Shown here one piece after another: positions 26,057 to 34,713 of a stretch of 64,000 nucleotides of DNA (positions are counted from its first letter, which is position 1; every line of letters starts with the position of its first letter). Source of the stretch: JABMMZ01 sp040403495 (GTDB lineage: Bacteria; Bacteroidota; Bacteroidia; NS11-12g; UBA955); assembly GCA_040403495.1 (NCBI GenBank), contig JBBAKM010000002.1:1-64000 (forward strand), given 5' to 3'. The notes beneath the pieces are model-generated. The model made no database searches. It saw nothing but the letters and a program-made list of their open reading frames with translations, and was not told where the DNA came from. The position numbers were made by a program, and so were the translations under genes.

Positions 26057-26500
26057 CTACAAAATTTGTGCAGTGTGCGCTTTTGTATTTACTTTGTCAA
26101 TTACCGTTTCAATCAATCCGTTTTCGTTGATTATAAAAGTTTTGCGAGCTATTCCCATGTATTGTTTGCCATACATGCTTTTTTCAACCCACACGCCATA
26201 CGCCATCGCAACAGTGTGTTCAGTGTCTGCCAACAAGTCGAAAGGCAGTTCGTATTTAGCAATAAATTTTTGGTGTTTTGCTTCTGTATCTGGACTAACG
26301 CCTAATATGGCATATCCTTCGCTTAAAAAACGACTGTAATTGTCTCTTAAATCACAGGCTTCGGCTGTGCAACCGGGGGTGTCATCTTTTGGATAAAAAT
26401 ACAGAACTAGTTTTTTGCCTTTAAATTCAGCAATGGTTCTAAGTGTTCCGTTTTGGTCGTTAATGTTTAATTCGGGTGCTTTTTGTCCTGTTTCTATCAT
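26057..26500 (-). CDS. bcp: Thioredoxin-dependent thiol peroxidase (PrxQ/Bcp)
   Basis: A peroxiredoxin of 147 residues that reduces hydrogen peroxide and organic peroxides. The peroxidatic cysteine is Cys44 in PGCTAEAC, and the resolving cysteine Cys49 lies five residues later, as in the Bcp/PrxQ class. The thioredoxin fold motif YFYPKDDTPG is intact. Its start overlaps the end of the M23 peptidase gene by 4 bases, making it the third gene of an FAH, M23, Bcp operon. Confidence 0.95.
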   Translation of the reverse strand: MIETGQKAPELNINDQNGTLRTIAEFKGKKLVLYFYPKDDTPGCTAEACDLRDNYSRFLSEGYAILGVSPDTEAKHQKFIAKYELPFDLLADTEHTVAMAYGVWVEKSMYGKQYMGIARKTFIINENGLIETVIDKVNTKAHTAQIL

Positions 26501-28161
26501 GGTACTTGTATTATTTTAGTGAAAAGTTTTTCGTTGTCTCTATGGTCTCTAACAATTAGTTTAATAAGATGTTTGCCTGAACCCAGTTTATTGGGAATTC
26601 TACCAGAAATTAGGCTGTTTTTTGATTCATAGTCAAGCAATACCCACTCATCATCGATGTAAAAATCGTAATCTTTGATACCAGAAAGATAATCTTTGAT
26701 GATAAAGGAAAAATAACCGTTTTTATTCAGACTTACAGCTTGAATAACTGGTTTGATGGTATCTATTGCCAAATAATAAGTACCCAATTCTTTCACTTTG
26801 GTACTGAAGTAAAAATGGTGGTATTCACCCCCAAATGATTTCCCATTCGACTGGCAAATGGTCAGTTTATTGGCGAGTAAACTCTGTCTAGGGTTGAGTA
26901 AAAACTTGATTTCAAATTTTTTATCGACAGGTACATTTTCCACACCAACACGGTATGACGTTGATGATATTTTTTTGTAAGGCAATTTGTAATCACTGTA
27001 AAAGGTATTGGGTTCAAACTTAACAATACATTCCTTGCCAAATTCTATGGTGTTTGCCTGTTGGGCAATACAATGTTTAAAATCTTTACTGTATGAAAAG
27101 TATTCACGTATCTGTATGCCTTTTTCTTGATGACCAATAATGGTTATTTCCATACTTTTCTGATTGCCGTAAGCATCTTTAGCTACTATTTTAAAAACTT
27201 GAGGAATGCTGTCTTCAATGTTGAACCAACCATCGCTTGGCGACGTTTTCCAAAAATCGTAAGTGCTGCCATCATCTATAAACAGTTTGTGCATTTTAAC
27301 ACCCGATTCTTTATTGCGTTTGTAGTCGATATAGTTATTCATCATTCGGTTTTTGGCAAATGAAAACCGTTCAATATGACATTGATAAATCAAGTTTTTG
27401 TTTCGAAAAACTTCCAAGTAATTCACCCCGTTATTGTCACCTGCAGACAGGGCATAGTCGACCAAATGAGCGCCAAAAGCATAAGTGCCATAGGGCAAAG
27501 TAATGGTTCTGTTTTTGAGGTTTAATGCCTTAGAGGAGTAGTGCCCGTTGTATAATTTTTCGAGCGAATCTTTTTTATATAAATACAGGCTACGAAAAGC
27601 AGGCGGGAGTACATCTTTCATTTTTATGCCAAAAAACAAAGGATTAACTGGTTCTTCGGTTTTGGTATCTCTTATTTCGAAGTGCAAATGCGGTCCTTGT
27701 GAACCTCCTGTATTTCCGCTGTAAGCAATGTGTTGCCCCTTTTTAACTTGCAATAAATCAGGTTCAGGAAACAGTTCCATTTCAAAGGTTTGTAATAAAT
27801 AATGGTTTTTGGTAATATACCATTTGATAGGTTCTGGAAAATCGTGTAAGTGGGCATACACGCTTGTGTATCCGTTTTTATGAGTAATGTACAACACCTT
27901 GCCATAGCCGTGTGTTGAAATATTGATGCGTGAAATATAACCGTCGCCAATGGCCAATACATGCCTCCCTATTTTGGAATCAGTACGAATATCCAAACCG
28001 CCATGAAAATGATTGTTTCGCAGTTCGCAAAAAGTGCCAATAATTTCTAATTTACCTTCAAACGGAGGAATAAAATCATTGCTTGGAAATTGTCCATAGG
28101 GTTGTGCCTTTACTGTGTAAAGAGATAAAAATAGAGCAAGATAGAAAACAATTAATCTCAT
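26497..28161 (-). CDS. M23 (LytM-type) metallopeptidase
   Basis: 554 residues with a signal peptide ending near VKAQ. The LytM zinc site is intact: HGGLD with His53 and Asp57, a YAHLHDF segment, and GPHLHFEIRD providing the HxH ligands. It should cut peptidoglycan cross-bridges or stems in the periplasm. A long C-terminal part of beta-sandwich character (from about residue 200) follows, containing segments such as YLAIDTIKP, and is of unknown function. The gene is translationally coupled to the FAH-family gene upstream (1-base overlap) and to bcp downstream. Confidence 0.88.
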   Translation of the reverse strand: MRLIVFYLALFLSLYTVKAQPYGQFPSNDFIPPFEGKLEIIGTFCELRNNHFHGGLDIRTDSKIGRHVLAIGDGYISRINISTHGYGKVLYITHKNGYTSVYAHLHDFPEPIKWYITKNHYLLQTFEMELFPEPDLLQVKKGQHIAYSGNTGGSQGPHLHFEIRDTKTEEPVNPLFFGIKMKDVLPPAFRSLYLYKKDSLEKLYNGHYSSKALNLKNRTITLPYGTYAFGAHLVDYALSAGDNNGVNYLEVFRNKNLIYQCHIERFSFAKNRMMNNYIDYKRNKESGVKMHKLFIDDGSTYDFWKTSPSDGWFNIEDSIPQVFKIVAKDAYGNQKSMEITIIGHQEKGIQIREYFSYSKDFKHCIAQQANTIEFGKECIVKFEPNTFYSDYKLPYKKISSTSYRVGVENVPVDKKFEIKFLLNPRQSLLANKLTICQSNGKSFGGEYHHFYFSTKVKELGTYYLAIDTIKPVIQAVSLNKNGYFSFIIKDYLSGIKDYDFYIDDEWVLLDYESKNSLISGRIPNKLGSGKHLIKLIVRDHRDNEKLFTKIIQVP

Positions 28162-28769
28162 TATTTAATCAAGAAATCCAATAGTTTTTGGGTGCCCAAA
28201 AAAGCTTCCAAACGGTCGCCAATAGAAACTTTAGAAACCCCTTCAGGTGTTCCTGTAAAAATTAAATCACCCGTTTTTAGGGTCATGTATTGCGACACAA
28301 AACAAATAATCTCATTGACAGAGAACAGCATGTCCGAGGTATTGCCTTTTTGAACCAAAGCGCCATTTTTTTGAAGACTAAAGTCAATGTTTTGGATGTC
28401 TTGATTGTGCAAAGGAACAAATTCACCTACAACTGCTGAATGGTCGAAAGATTTGGCAAGTTCCCACGGCAATCCTTTTGCTTTTAGGTTGTTTTGTATG
28501 TCACGTGCTGTAAAATCTATACCCAAACTAATGGAGGAATAATATTGATGGGCAAAATTGGGCAACACAGATTTACCTATTTTGTCAATTTTGATAACAA
28601 GTTCCACTTCATGATGAATGTCATTACTAAAATCGGGGTGGTAAAAAGGTTCGTTGTTTTTTAAGAGCGCCGTATCTGGTTTACAAAATATAACGGGTTG
28701 TTCAGGAATACTGTTCCCTAGTTCCAACGCGTGTTTTCCATAGTTTCTTCCAATACAGATAATTTTCAT
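28161..28769 (-). CDS. Fumarylacetoacetate hydrolase family protein
   Basis: 202 residues from the ATG at 28769; a longer open frame to 28832 exists, but the family begins with MKIICIGRNYGKHALE as here. The FAH fold is recognised by KPDTALL, the metal-binding HHEVELVIKI, the FTARDIQ motif, and the C-terminal GDLIFTGTPEGV. Members are hydrolases, isomerases or oxaloacetate decarboxylases acting on small oxo-acids; the substrate is not clear. It leads the FAH, M23, Bcp operon. Confidence 0.88.
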   Translation of the reverse strand: MKIICIGRNYGKHALELGNSIPEQPVIFCKPDTALLKNNEPFYHPDFSNDIHHEVELVIKIDKIGKSVLPNFAHQYYSSISLGIDFTARDIQNNLKAKGLPWELAKSFDHSAVVGEFVPLHNQDIQNIDFSLQKNGALVQKGNTSDMLFSVNEIICFVSQYMTLKTGDLIFTGTPEGVSKVSIGDRLEAFLGTQKLLDFLIK

Positions 28770-28864
28770 TAGGGCAAAGTTAAGGAAATTATTAAAAACA
28801 GAGGAATGTGATTTTAAACCATTTGTGCCCAAGACCGCAACAATTATTTGGGTGTTAATGTATA

Positions 28865-29821
28865 TTATTTGTATTTATATCTTGCAGTATTTTTGTCGCC
28901 ACTTTTTTCAATTAGTCCATTTACCAAAGCAAACTTTAAGTCTCGACTAGCAGTTGCGGTTGAAATTTCTCTAAAATTCAATAGATATTCTTTTCGGGTA
29001 AAAGAGTCTAATTTGACTAATGATTTAAATAAAGCAATTCGGTCTATGTTTGTTAAACTAACATTCTTAATTTTTAGTAATTCTTCCAATGAATCAAGAA
29101 TAATTTCAAGCATAAATTCTATAAAAAGAGTTGATTCGCCAGAATTATCTGATTTTTCTAGAGATTCATAATACTGTTCTTGACCTTCTTTCATTAAAGT
29201 TTCAATCGGCAAAAACTCAAAAACCGGATAGGCCTCTTTCAAAATTAAAGTTTGCCAAAGTCTTCCCATTCTGCCATTGCCATCAATGAAAGGGTGAATA
29301 AATTCTATTTCGTAATGAAAGACACAACTTTTAATCAAGATTAAATCATCATCTTTTTTTAAATAATCAAACAAATTATTCAATAAAGGATTAAGCATTT
29401 CGCTAGGAGGAGCAATATGCGAAACTTCAGACCCTTTTAAAATTCCAACTGATTTATTTCTAAGACTGCCTGCTGATTCAATAAGGCCTTTCATTAATAT
29501 TCCATGGGCTTCGCAAAATGAATCAAGTTTATGTGGATTCAATTTCTCTAAATAATCGTAAACTGCAATGGCATTCTTAACTTCTAAAATATCTTTTTTC
29601 GGACCAATGATTCTTTTGTTTTCAATTAAGGCCGTTATTTGTTCGATACTTAATGTATTTCCCTCTATTTCAAGCGAAGATTGAATGGTTTTAATCCTGT
29701 TTTTCTTTCTTAATTCAGTTGCTGGCTTGCTCAAATGTACAGCGTTTATCACTCCTATTTTCTCTGAAATAGAGGCTACTAATTTTAAAATCTTTCCAGT
29801 GATGCGATAAGGTGATTTCAT
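28865..29821 (-). CDS. Fic family protein with N-terminal inhibitory helix and C-terminal winged helix
   Basis: 318 residues. The Fic motif HPFIDGNGRMGR is intact (His176 to Arg187), so it should transfer AMP from ATP to protein hydroxyls. A built-in inhibitory motif, SLEIEG at residues 49-54 (S/T-xxx-E-G/N), places it in class II, self-inhibited Fic proteins. The C-terminal 70 residues (FTRKEYLLNFREISTATASR) look like a winged-helix DNA-binding domain. Immediately upstream is a promoter overlapped by a 34-bp perfect palindrome, which suggests autorepression. No partner gene is adjacent. It may be an acquired accessory gene. Confidence 0.9.
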   Translation of the reverse strand: MKSPYRITGKILKLVASISEKIGVINAVHLSKPATELRKKNRIKTIQSSLEIEGNTLSIEQITALIENKRIIGPKKDILEVKNAIAVYDYLEKLNPHKLDSFCEAHGILMKGLIESAGSLRNKSVGILKGSEVSHIAPPSEMLNPLLNNLFDYLKKDDDLILIKSCVFHYEIEFIHPFIDGNGRMGRLWQTLILKEAYPVFEFLPIETLMKEGQEQYYESLEKSDNSGESTLFIEFMLEIILDSLEELLKIKNVSLTNIDRIALFKSLVKLDSFTRKEYLLNFREISTATASRDLKFALVNGLIEKSGDKNTARYKYK

Positions 29822-29828
29822 TTATTTT

Positions 29829-29862
29829 ACATTTGATAGTATCATTTGATACTATCAAATGT
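29829..29862. promoter_or_regulatory. 34-bp perfect palindromic operator upstream of fic
   Basis: A 16-base left arm (29829-29844) and 16-base right arm (29847-29862) are exact reverse complements around a 2-base TT centre. Each arm itself contains the near-palindrome TGATAsTATCA, so the site can also be read as two tandem 11-bp boxes 14 bp apart. It overlaps the fic -7 element and predicted transcript start, as a repressor site would. Confidence 0.75.
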
Positions 29863-29886
29863 AATTATTCTAATTGTATATGCAAA
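29856..29886 (-). promoter_or_regulatory. fic promoter
   Basis: On the minus strand TTTG (29883-29886), a 19-base spacer and TACATTTG (29856-29863) match the Bacteroidota consensus perfectly. By symmetry of the palindrome a second TACATTTG lies on the plus strand at 29828-29835, but there is no gene in that direction. Confidence 0.7.
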
Positions 29887-29918
29887 AAAATATTGCGCCC
29901 CTAAAACCTCTTACCTCC

Positions 29919-30842
29919 CTAACCTTTCTTTAAAAATCGGCACCAAAAAGGCAATCTATTGGCGAGGATTTGTAAATAATGCACTTTGTGTGAACCAAAT
30001 TTGGAGTAAAAATAAGCGACACTTTTAATGTCCGAACCTTCAAAATCGAAAATAAGGGCTTGGTTGGAAAACTCTTTGATGACTTCATCAATGAGTAAGT
30101 GAGTAGCGCCCACCATTTTGCCGGCATCTGTTGGTGCTGCAATGGCATAGTGGATATATCCATTCGACATAAAAAAGAAACCGGCACTCCATAATTCGCC
30201 ATTTTCACTGACTATACTTCTGCAAAAACCCTTGTTTAATTCCATTGCTTTTTGCATGCAACCTTTTATGGTGCTTTTCAAAATTTCCTGTTGTGGATAG
30301 TGCATGCCATAAGCTTTAAAAAAAACATCGGTCACTGTTTCCAATGCTTTTGTTTTTTCGTACTCAAATCCTTTGAGGGTTGCTTTGGCAATGTTTTTTT
30401 TAGCATCATCACTGTAATTGTCGTACAAATTGATGTAGGCTTGGTTCAGATTCAGTTGATAGGTGGTCCGATTGATAAAACTGATATTGGGTTTGAAAAT
30501 GATATTCTCGTAATTCAAATGGATATTGAAATACCTGAATTTGCTCGGAATATGTTCCAAAAACTGATCGAGTAGTTGACTGCTAATCTTGGTTTGTGAA
30601 AATACCCCTAATTGTTGACAAAAATAAGGTTGATATAAATATTTGATGCCATATTTCCTGCGCCAAACCAAAGGAAATACAGCATCATAGTCGCCCAATA
30701 CGAGGGCATCCCATTGCTTATTTGCCATGGTATCCAAAAAAAAGCTATACCCATACACCAATCCATTGTAGCTTTTGCCAATGGTTTTATCCCATTTGGC
30801 CTTGTCAATTTCGCGGTGTGTTAGGTATTTTATTTTATGCAT
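29919..30842 (-). CDS. GNAT/FemAB-like acyltransferase family protein
   Basis: 307 residues, no signal peptide. The layout resembles the two GNAT-like folds of BioF2/FemAB-like proteins: an N-terminal half with LVYGYSFFLDTM and WDALVLGDYDAVFPLVW, then KNIAKATLKGFEYEK. The acetyltransferase-like C-terminal half has GELWSAGFFFMSNGYIHYAI and IFDFEGSDIKSVAYFYSKFG. Proteins of this kind are common in Bacteroidota polysaccharide regions and may acylate sugars or peptides; no substrate can be assigned. It overlaps the deacetylase gene upstream by 8 bases. Confidence 0.6.
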   Translation of the reverse strand: MHKIKYLTHREIDKAKWDKTIGKSYNGLVYGYSFFLDTMANKQWDALVLGDYDAVFPLVWRRKYGIKYLYQPYFCQQLGVFSQTKISSQLLDQFLEHIPSKFRYFNIHLNYENIIFKPNISFINRTTYQLNLNQAYINLYDNYSDDAKKNIAKATLKGFEYEKTKALETVTDVFFKAYGMHYPQQEILKSTIKGCMQKAMELNKGFCRSIVSENGELWSAGFFFMSNGYIHYAIAAPTDAGKMVGATHLLIDEVIKEFSNQALIFDFEGSDIKSVAYFYSKFGSHKVHYLQILANRLPFWCRFLKKG

Positions 30843-32142
30843 TGAGCCAATGTCTTATCACTTTTTTCCAATGATTCCAACCGTTTATTTCACTATAAGT
30901 TTCGTTGTGGAATACAAAACAAAAGGGAGCGTTTAAAGTTTTTAATTGTTGTTTTACTTGTTCTGTTTTATCTATTGCCGATTGTTCATCATCGCCATAG
31001 TATTCCTTAAAACAAACATCCATAACCGCAAAAGGCATGATTTGTAACGAACTTGTTTGGTTTGTTTTCAAATTGAACCAATAAAAAGGAAATGCAGTGG
31101 CAGCTCTAAATCCAATTTGATTGGAGTAACCCATAGAAAATTCTTGGGTAATGCCTAGGTTTACCAAACATTCGTAGGTTTGTGGCAATTGGAATTTGAG
31201 GTAATGTTGACGAGAGCTTTTTATAGGCTGATTGGTCATTTGCTGAAGTGTATCAATTTCACGCTTCACTTTTTCAAAATTACTGTCAGATTGGTAGCTA
31301 GGATGAATACCAATACTGTGACCATGTTTTTGGATGAGTTCTATTATTTCCTTGTATCTTGGGTGTTTGGCATCTATGTTTTTGTCGAACGGTCCATAAG
31401 GGCCTATTTGGAAAAAGAAATGTGCTTTGGTGTTAAATTCATTAAACAATTGAATCAACTCCTCAAAATTATCAAAAGGGTCTTTTTGCTTGCCGAATAA
31501 TACCTTTACACGTTGTTTAATATTGCTAAAACGGAAAGAAATAAGGTCATTAATACTTGCCAATAGGGTTCTTTTAAACCCTTTTCCTTTGAATGCAAAA
31601 ATAGAATCTATATCTACAGTAGCTTGTATGTGATAGGATTCTTTTTTGAACAAGCTTGCGTCTAGGGCATAATCGTTTATCAATAATTTTTTGAAAGAAA
31701 GAAGCCAAATGTCCACCAAAGGATATTGTAAACACTCCGATTTGAATAAGCTGCTTGTGTGAACATCAAAACGTTGATGTTCATCCTTGTCAATGTCCAT
31801 TGTGGTGTATTCTTCGTAACGGCTTAGAAGGTAGAATATTGCCGAAAACAAATCGAACGACAGCAAATGGTCGGTGGCTTTTATTTCAATAGGATTGTGT
31901 TCATTGTCGGAAAAGTCGAGGTCCCAATAATCAATAGAAGATTGGAACAAAATTTCAGTAGGGATAATTTGCAAAGAACGGGGTATGGTATCATTAGAAT
32001 AATTGATAACTAAACCACTGTGTTTAAGGGCTTCCTCCTTGCTAGTTGACTGTTGGAAAGTAAGGCCTAAGCGCTCCTTGAAAAGGTAAGAAACGACATA
32101 TTCCAAACGGGGACTGATATCTTGTGAATAGATTAGTAACAA
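30835..32142 (-). CDS. Polysaccharide deacetylase family protein
   Basis: 435 residues with no signal peptide. The NodB-type barrel is suggested by VDIDSIFAF, FFFQIGPYGPFDKN, GHSIGIHPSYQSD (paired histidines) and the late segment FVFHNETYSE. The N-terminal 150 residues form a separate domain typical of the larger Bacteroidota members. The family removes N- or O-acetyl groups from sugars. It forms a two-gene unit with the downstream GNAT-like protein, opposite the GDP-fucose genes, in keeping with a surface-glycan role. Confidence 0.75.
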   Translation of the reverse strand: MLLIYSQDISPRLEYVVSYLFKERLGLTFQQSTSKEEALKHSGLVINYSNDTIPRSLQIIPTEILFQSSIDYWDLDFSDNEHNPIEIKATDHLLSFDLFSAIFYLLSRYEEYTTMDIDKDEHQRFDVHTSSLFKSECLQYPLVDIWLLSFKKLLINDYALDASLFKKESYHIQATVDIDSIFAFKGKGFKRTLLASINDLISFRFSNIKQRVKVLFGKQKDPFDNFEELIQLFNEFNTKAHFFFQIGPYGPFDKNIDAKHPRYKEIIELIQKHGHSIGIHPSYQSDSNFEKVKREIDTLQQMTNQPIKSSRQHYLKFQLPQTYECLVNLGITQEFSMGYSNQIGFRAATAFPFYWFNLKTNQTSSLQIMPFAVMDVCFKEYYGDDEQSAIDKTEQVKQQLKTLNAPFCFVFHNETYSEINGWNHWKKVIRHWLNA

Positions 32143-32149
32143 ATTTTAT

Positions 32150-32157
32150 TATTTTTG
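32150..32157 (+). promoter_or_regulatory. -7 promoter element for gmd (TATTTTTG)
   Basis: Perfect TAnnTTTG 33 bases before the gmd ATG. The nearest TTG upstream (32122-32124) is 25 bases away, a little far for a -33 element. Confidence 0.45.
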
Positions 32158-32190
32158 CGGTTTATAACTGCAAATTAACAACAAAAATCA

Positions 32191-33327
32191 ATGAAAGTTG
32201 CGCTCATAACAGGAATTACCGGACAAGATGGTGCTTATTTAGCAGAATTCTTGTTAAAAAAAGGCTACATGGTGCATGGTATCAAAAGAAGAAGTTCTTT
32301 ATTTAACACCGACAGAATAGACCATTTGTACCAAGATCCACACGTGCCAAATGCGCAATTAAAATTGCATTATGGTGACCTAACAGACAGCACTAATTTA
32401 ATTAGAATAATACAAGAAACACAACCCGACGAAATATACAATTTGGCGGCACAAAGCCATGTGCATGTTAGTTTTGAAACACCCGAATACACTGCAAATG
32501 CCGATGGAATAGGGACTTTACGCTTGTTAGAAGCCATTAAAATTTGTGGATTGATAAATAAAACCAGAATTTATCAAGCCTCTACTTCGGAATTGTATGG
32601 TTTGGTGCAAGAAATACCACAATCGGAAAAAACACCTTTTTATCCACGTTCACCTTATGCCGTTGCCAAAATGTATGCCTATTGGATAACCGTAAATTAC
32701 AGAGAGGCATATAAAATGTACGCTTGTAACGGTATTTTGTTCAACCACGAATCGCCTGTAAGGGGAGAAACATTTGTAACAAGAAAAATAACAAGAGCGG
32801 CTTCAAAAATTGCTTTGGGATTGCAAGATAAATTATACTTAGGTAACCTAAACAGTCAAAGAGATTGGGGACATGCCAAAGATTATGTAGAGGCCATGTA
32901 TTTGATATTGCAACAAGAAAAAGCCGAAGATTATGTAATAGCAACAGGTAAAACCACAGAAATAAGAGAGTTTGCAAGAAAAGCATTTGCTTATTTGGGA
33001 ATAGAGATTGGATTTACAGGAGAAAATGAAAACGAAAAAGGGGTAATAGTAAGTATTGATGAAAATAAGGTAGAAGCGATGGGGCTCAAAAAATCAGCCT
33101 TAGAGATTGGTAAAACCATTATTCAAGTGGACCCAAAATATTTCCGTCCTACAGAGGTGGATTTATTGATAGGTGATGCCAACAAAGCAAGAACACAATT
33201 GAATTGGGAACCTAAGTACAGTTTAGATGACTTGATAGAAGACATGATGAAATCAGATTTACATTTGATGAAAAAAGACGAGTATTTAAAGGCGGGTGGA
33301 TTCAACACGTTGAGTTATTTTGAATAA
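32191..33327 (+). CDS. gmd: GDP-mannose 4,6-dehydratase
   Basis: Converts GDP-mannose to GDP-4-keto-6-deoxymannose, the first step to GDP-L-fucose. 378 residues of the extended short-chain dehydrogenase class: nucleotide-binding GITGQDGAYLAEFL (8-21), RRSSLFNTDRIDHLY, and the catalytic STSE (131-134) with Tyr156 and Lys160 (YAVAK). The next gene starts immediately at the stop codon and carries out the following step. Confidence 0.97.
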   Translation: MKVALITGITGQDGAYLAEFLLKKGYMVHGIKRRSSLFNTDRIDHLYQDPHVPNAQLKLHYGDLTDSTNLIRIIQETQPDEIYNLAAQSHVHVSFETPEYTANADGIGTLRLLEAIKICGLINKTRIYQASTSELYGLVQEIPQSEKTPFYPRSPYAVAKMYAYWITVNYREAYKMYACNGILFNHESPVRGETFVTRKITRAASKIALGLQDKLYLGNLNSQRDWGHAKDYVEAMYLILQQEKAEDYVIATGKTTEIREFARKAFAYLGIEIGFTGENENEKGVIVSIDENKVEAMGLKKSALEIGKTIIQVDPKYFRPTEVDLLIGDANKARTQLNWEPKYSLDDLIEDMMKSDLHLMKKDEYLKAGGFNTLSYFE

Positions 33328-34254
33328 ATGGAAATCAATTCAAAAATTTATGTAGCAGGGCACAATGGGATGGTGGGTAGCGCTGTTTGTAGAGCCCTAG
33401 TAAAAGCTGGCTACACCAATATTATTAGCAGAAGTTCCAAAGAGTTAGATTTGCGTAATCAGGTTGCAGTAGCACATTTTTTTGAAACCGAAAAACCCGA
33501 TTATGTATTTTTGGCAGCTGCCAAAGTTGGCGGTATTGTTGCCAATAACACCTACCGTGCCGAATTTTTACACGATAATTTATGTATCCAAAACAACATT
33601 ATCCATCAATCTTATTTGAATGGGGTTAAGAAATTAATGTTTTTTGGCAGCAGTTGTATTTATCCTAAGTTGGCCCCACAACCACTCAAAGAAGATTATT
33701 TACTGACAGGGCTTTTGGAACCTACCAATGAACCGTATGCCATAGCCAAAATAGCAGGTATTAAAATGTGCGAAGCCTATCGCGACCAATACCAGTGTAA
33801 TTATATTAGTGTAATGCCTACCAATTTGTATGGATACAATGACAATTACCATCCAGAGAATAGCCATGTATTACCTGCATTAATCAGAAAGTTTCACGAA
33901 GCAAAAGAAAAACAACAACCCGAAGTAGAGATATGGGGTTCAGGCACTCCATTAAGAGAGTTTATGTTTGCCGATGATTTGGCATCGGCTGCCTTGTTTT
34001 TAATGCTGCATTACAACGAAAAGCAGTTTGTAAACATAGGAGTAGGGCATGATATCAGTATCAAAGATTTGGCATACTTGGTAAAGAAAGTAATAGGATA
34101 CCAAGGAGAATTGGTTTTTAACACCAGTAAGCCAGATGGCACGCCAAGAAAATTGATGGATGTAAGTTTGTTACATGGCTTAGGGTGGAAACATCAAGTG
34201 GAGTTAGAAGAAGGTATTGCTTTGGCATACCAAGATTTCAGGAATAAACAATAA
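33328..34254 (+). CDS. fcl: GDP-L-fucose synthase
   Basis: Epimerises and reduces GDP-4-keto-6-deoxymannose to GDP-L-fucose with NADPH. 308 residues. Dinucleotide motif GHNGMVGSAV (11-20), the GSSCIYPKLAPQP segment and catalytic Tyr137/Lys141 (YAIAK) are present. The start ATG directly follows the gmd TAA, so the pair is one operon, ended by the large terminator at 34323-34358. The product feeds fucosylated surface glycan. Confidence 0.97.
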   Translation: MEINSKIYVAGHNGMVGSAVCRALVKAGYTNIISRSSKELDLRNQVAVAHFFETEKPDYVFLAAAKVGGIVANNTYRAEFLHDNLCIQNNIIHQSYLNGVKKLMFFGSSCIYPKLAPQPLKEDYLLTGLLEPTNEPYAIAKIAGIKMCEAYRDQYQCNYISVMPTNLYGYNDNYHPENSHVLPALIRKFHEAKEKQQPEVEIWGSGTPLREFMFADDLASAALFLMLHYNEKQFVNIGVGHDISIKDLAYLVKKVIGYQGELVFNTSKPDGTPRKLMDVSLLHGLGWKHQVELEEGIALAYQDFRNKQ

Positions 34255-34322
34255 CACAATTCTGAAAAGGGGTTATTGGAGTAAAAAAATCATTAATAAA
34301 TAATTACCAAAACCGTATATAA

Positions 34323-34358
34323 CCGGAAAAACCCTCTTTGTGGGAGGGTTTTTTCCGG
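34323..34358 (+). terminator. Terminator of the gmd-fcl operon
   Basis: A long stem pairs CCGGAAAAACCCTC (34323-34336) with a GAGGG, T-run, CCGG segment (34344-34358) around a 7-base loop. Its internal T-tract doubles as the termination run. Confidence 0.75.
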
Positions 34359-34483
34359 ACTAAATCACAAATTTTATGAAAAACTTGAGATGCAAAGTTA
34401 ATGGTTTTTAGTATTATATTCCTAAATAAATCTTTCAGTTTTTGAGTTTTTAATACTAATTTGCTGATTTTTAGGCAATTAAA

Positions 34484-34514
34484 TTTGTTTTTATGAAAAT
34501 TGCTTTTATATTTG
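34484..34514 (+). promoter_or_regulatory. Consensus promoter for small RNA or lipoprotein leader
   Basis: TTTG at 34484-34487, 19-base spacer, TATATTTG at 34507-34514: an ideal Bacteroidota housekeeping promoter. Predicted start near 34521. A palindrome, ATTAGAAATTCTAAT, lies just downstream at 34538-34552. Confidence 0.65.
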
Positions 34515-34520
34515 CATCAC

Positions 34521-34647
34521 TAAATCACACATTTTATATTAGAAATTCTAATGTAAAGTTCTACTAAAGTTCCATTATCTAAACTTTAGTTTAAAGTGAA
34601 CGAACTGAACAGAAAATATCCCGACCATTGTGTCGGGATATTTTTTT
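34521..34647 (+). ncRNA. Candidate small RNA or attenuated leader
   Basis: A promoter (34484-34514) and a strong terminator hairpin (34615-34647) bracket about 127 bases with no open reading frame of note. Within it ACTAAAGTT (34563-34571) pairs with AACTTTAGT (34582-34590) to give a 9-bp stem. The unit could be a free small RNA, or a terminated leader controlling the lipoprotein gene at 34714. The start of the transcript (34521-34563) resembles 34361-34402 upstream, so the leader itself may be an old duplicate. Confidence 0.4.
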
Positions 34648-34667
34648 ATAAATAGTTTGGTTTTTAA
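34586..34667 (+). repeat. 82-bp direct repeat, copy 1
   Basis: Identical to 35330-35411 except for two bases in the hairpin loop (CATTGT against CACAGT). It contains a terminator whose stem AATATCCCGAC (34615-34625) pairs with GTCGGGATATT (34632-34642), followed by a run of Ts to 34647. The repeats flank a disrupted lipoprotein gene. Confidence 0.9.
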
Positions 34668-34713
34668 AAAATAAAATGAGAGGTTTGTAATAAAGCAAAT
34701 TTAAACAAATACC

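Noticed and set aside
28770..28832. Longer N terminus for the FAH-family protein
   Set aside because: The extra 21 residues do not resemble the family, whose members begin at the internal Met.
28848..29171. 107-residue plus-strand frame opposite fic
   Set aside because: Antisense to the coding fic gene with biased composition; no promoter or family match.
29829..29862. Palindrome as the terminator of the gene at 29919
   Set aside because: It is AT-rich, lacks a following T-run on the minus strand, and overlaps a perfect fic promoter, so an operator is more likely.
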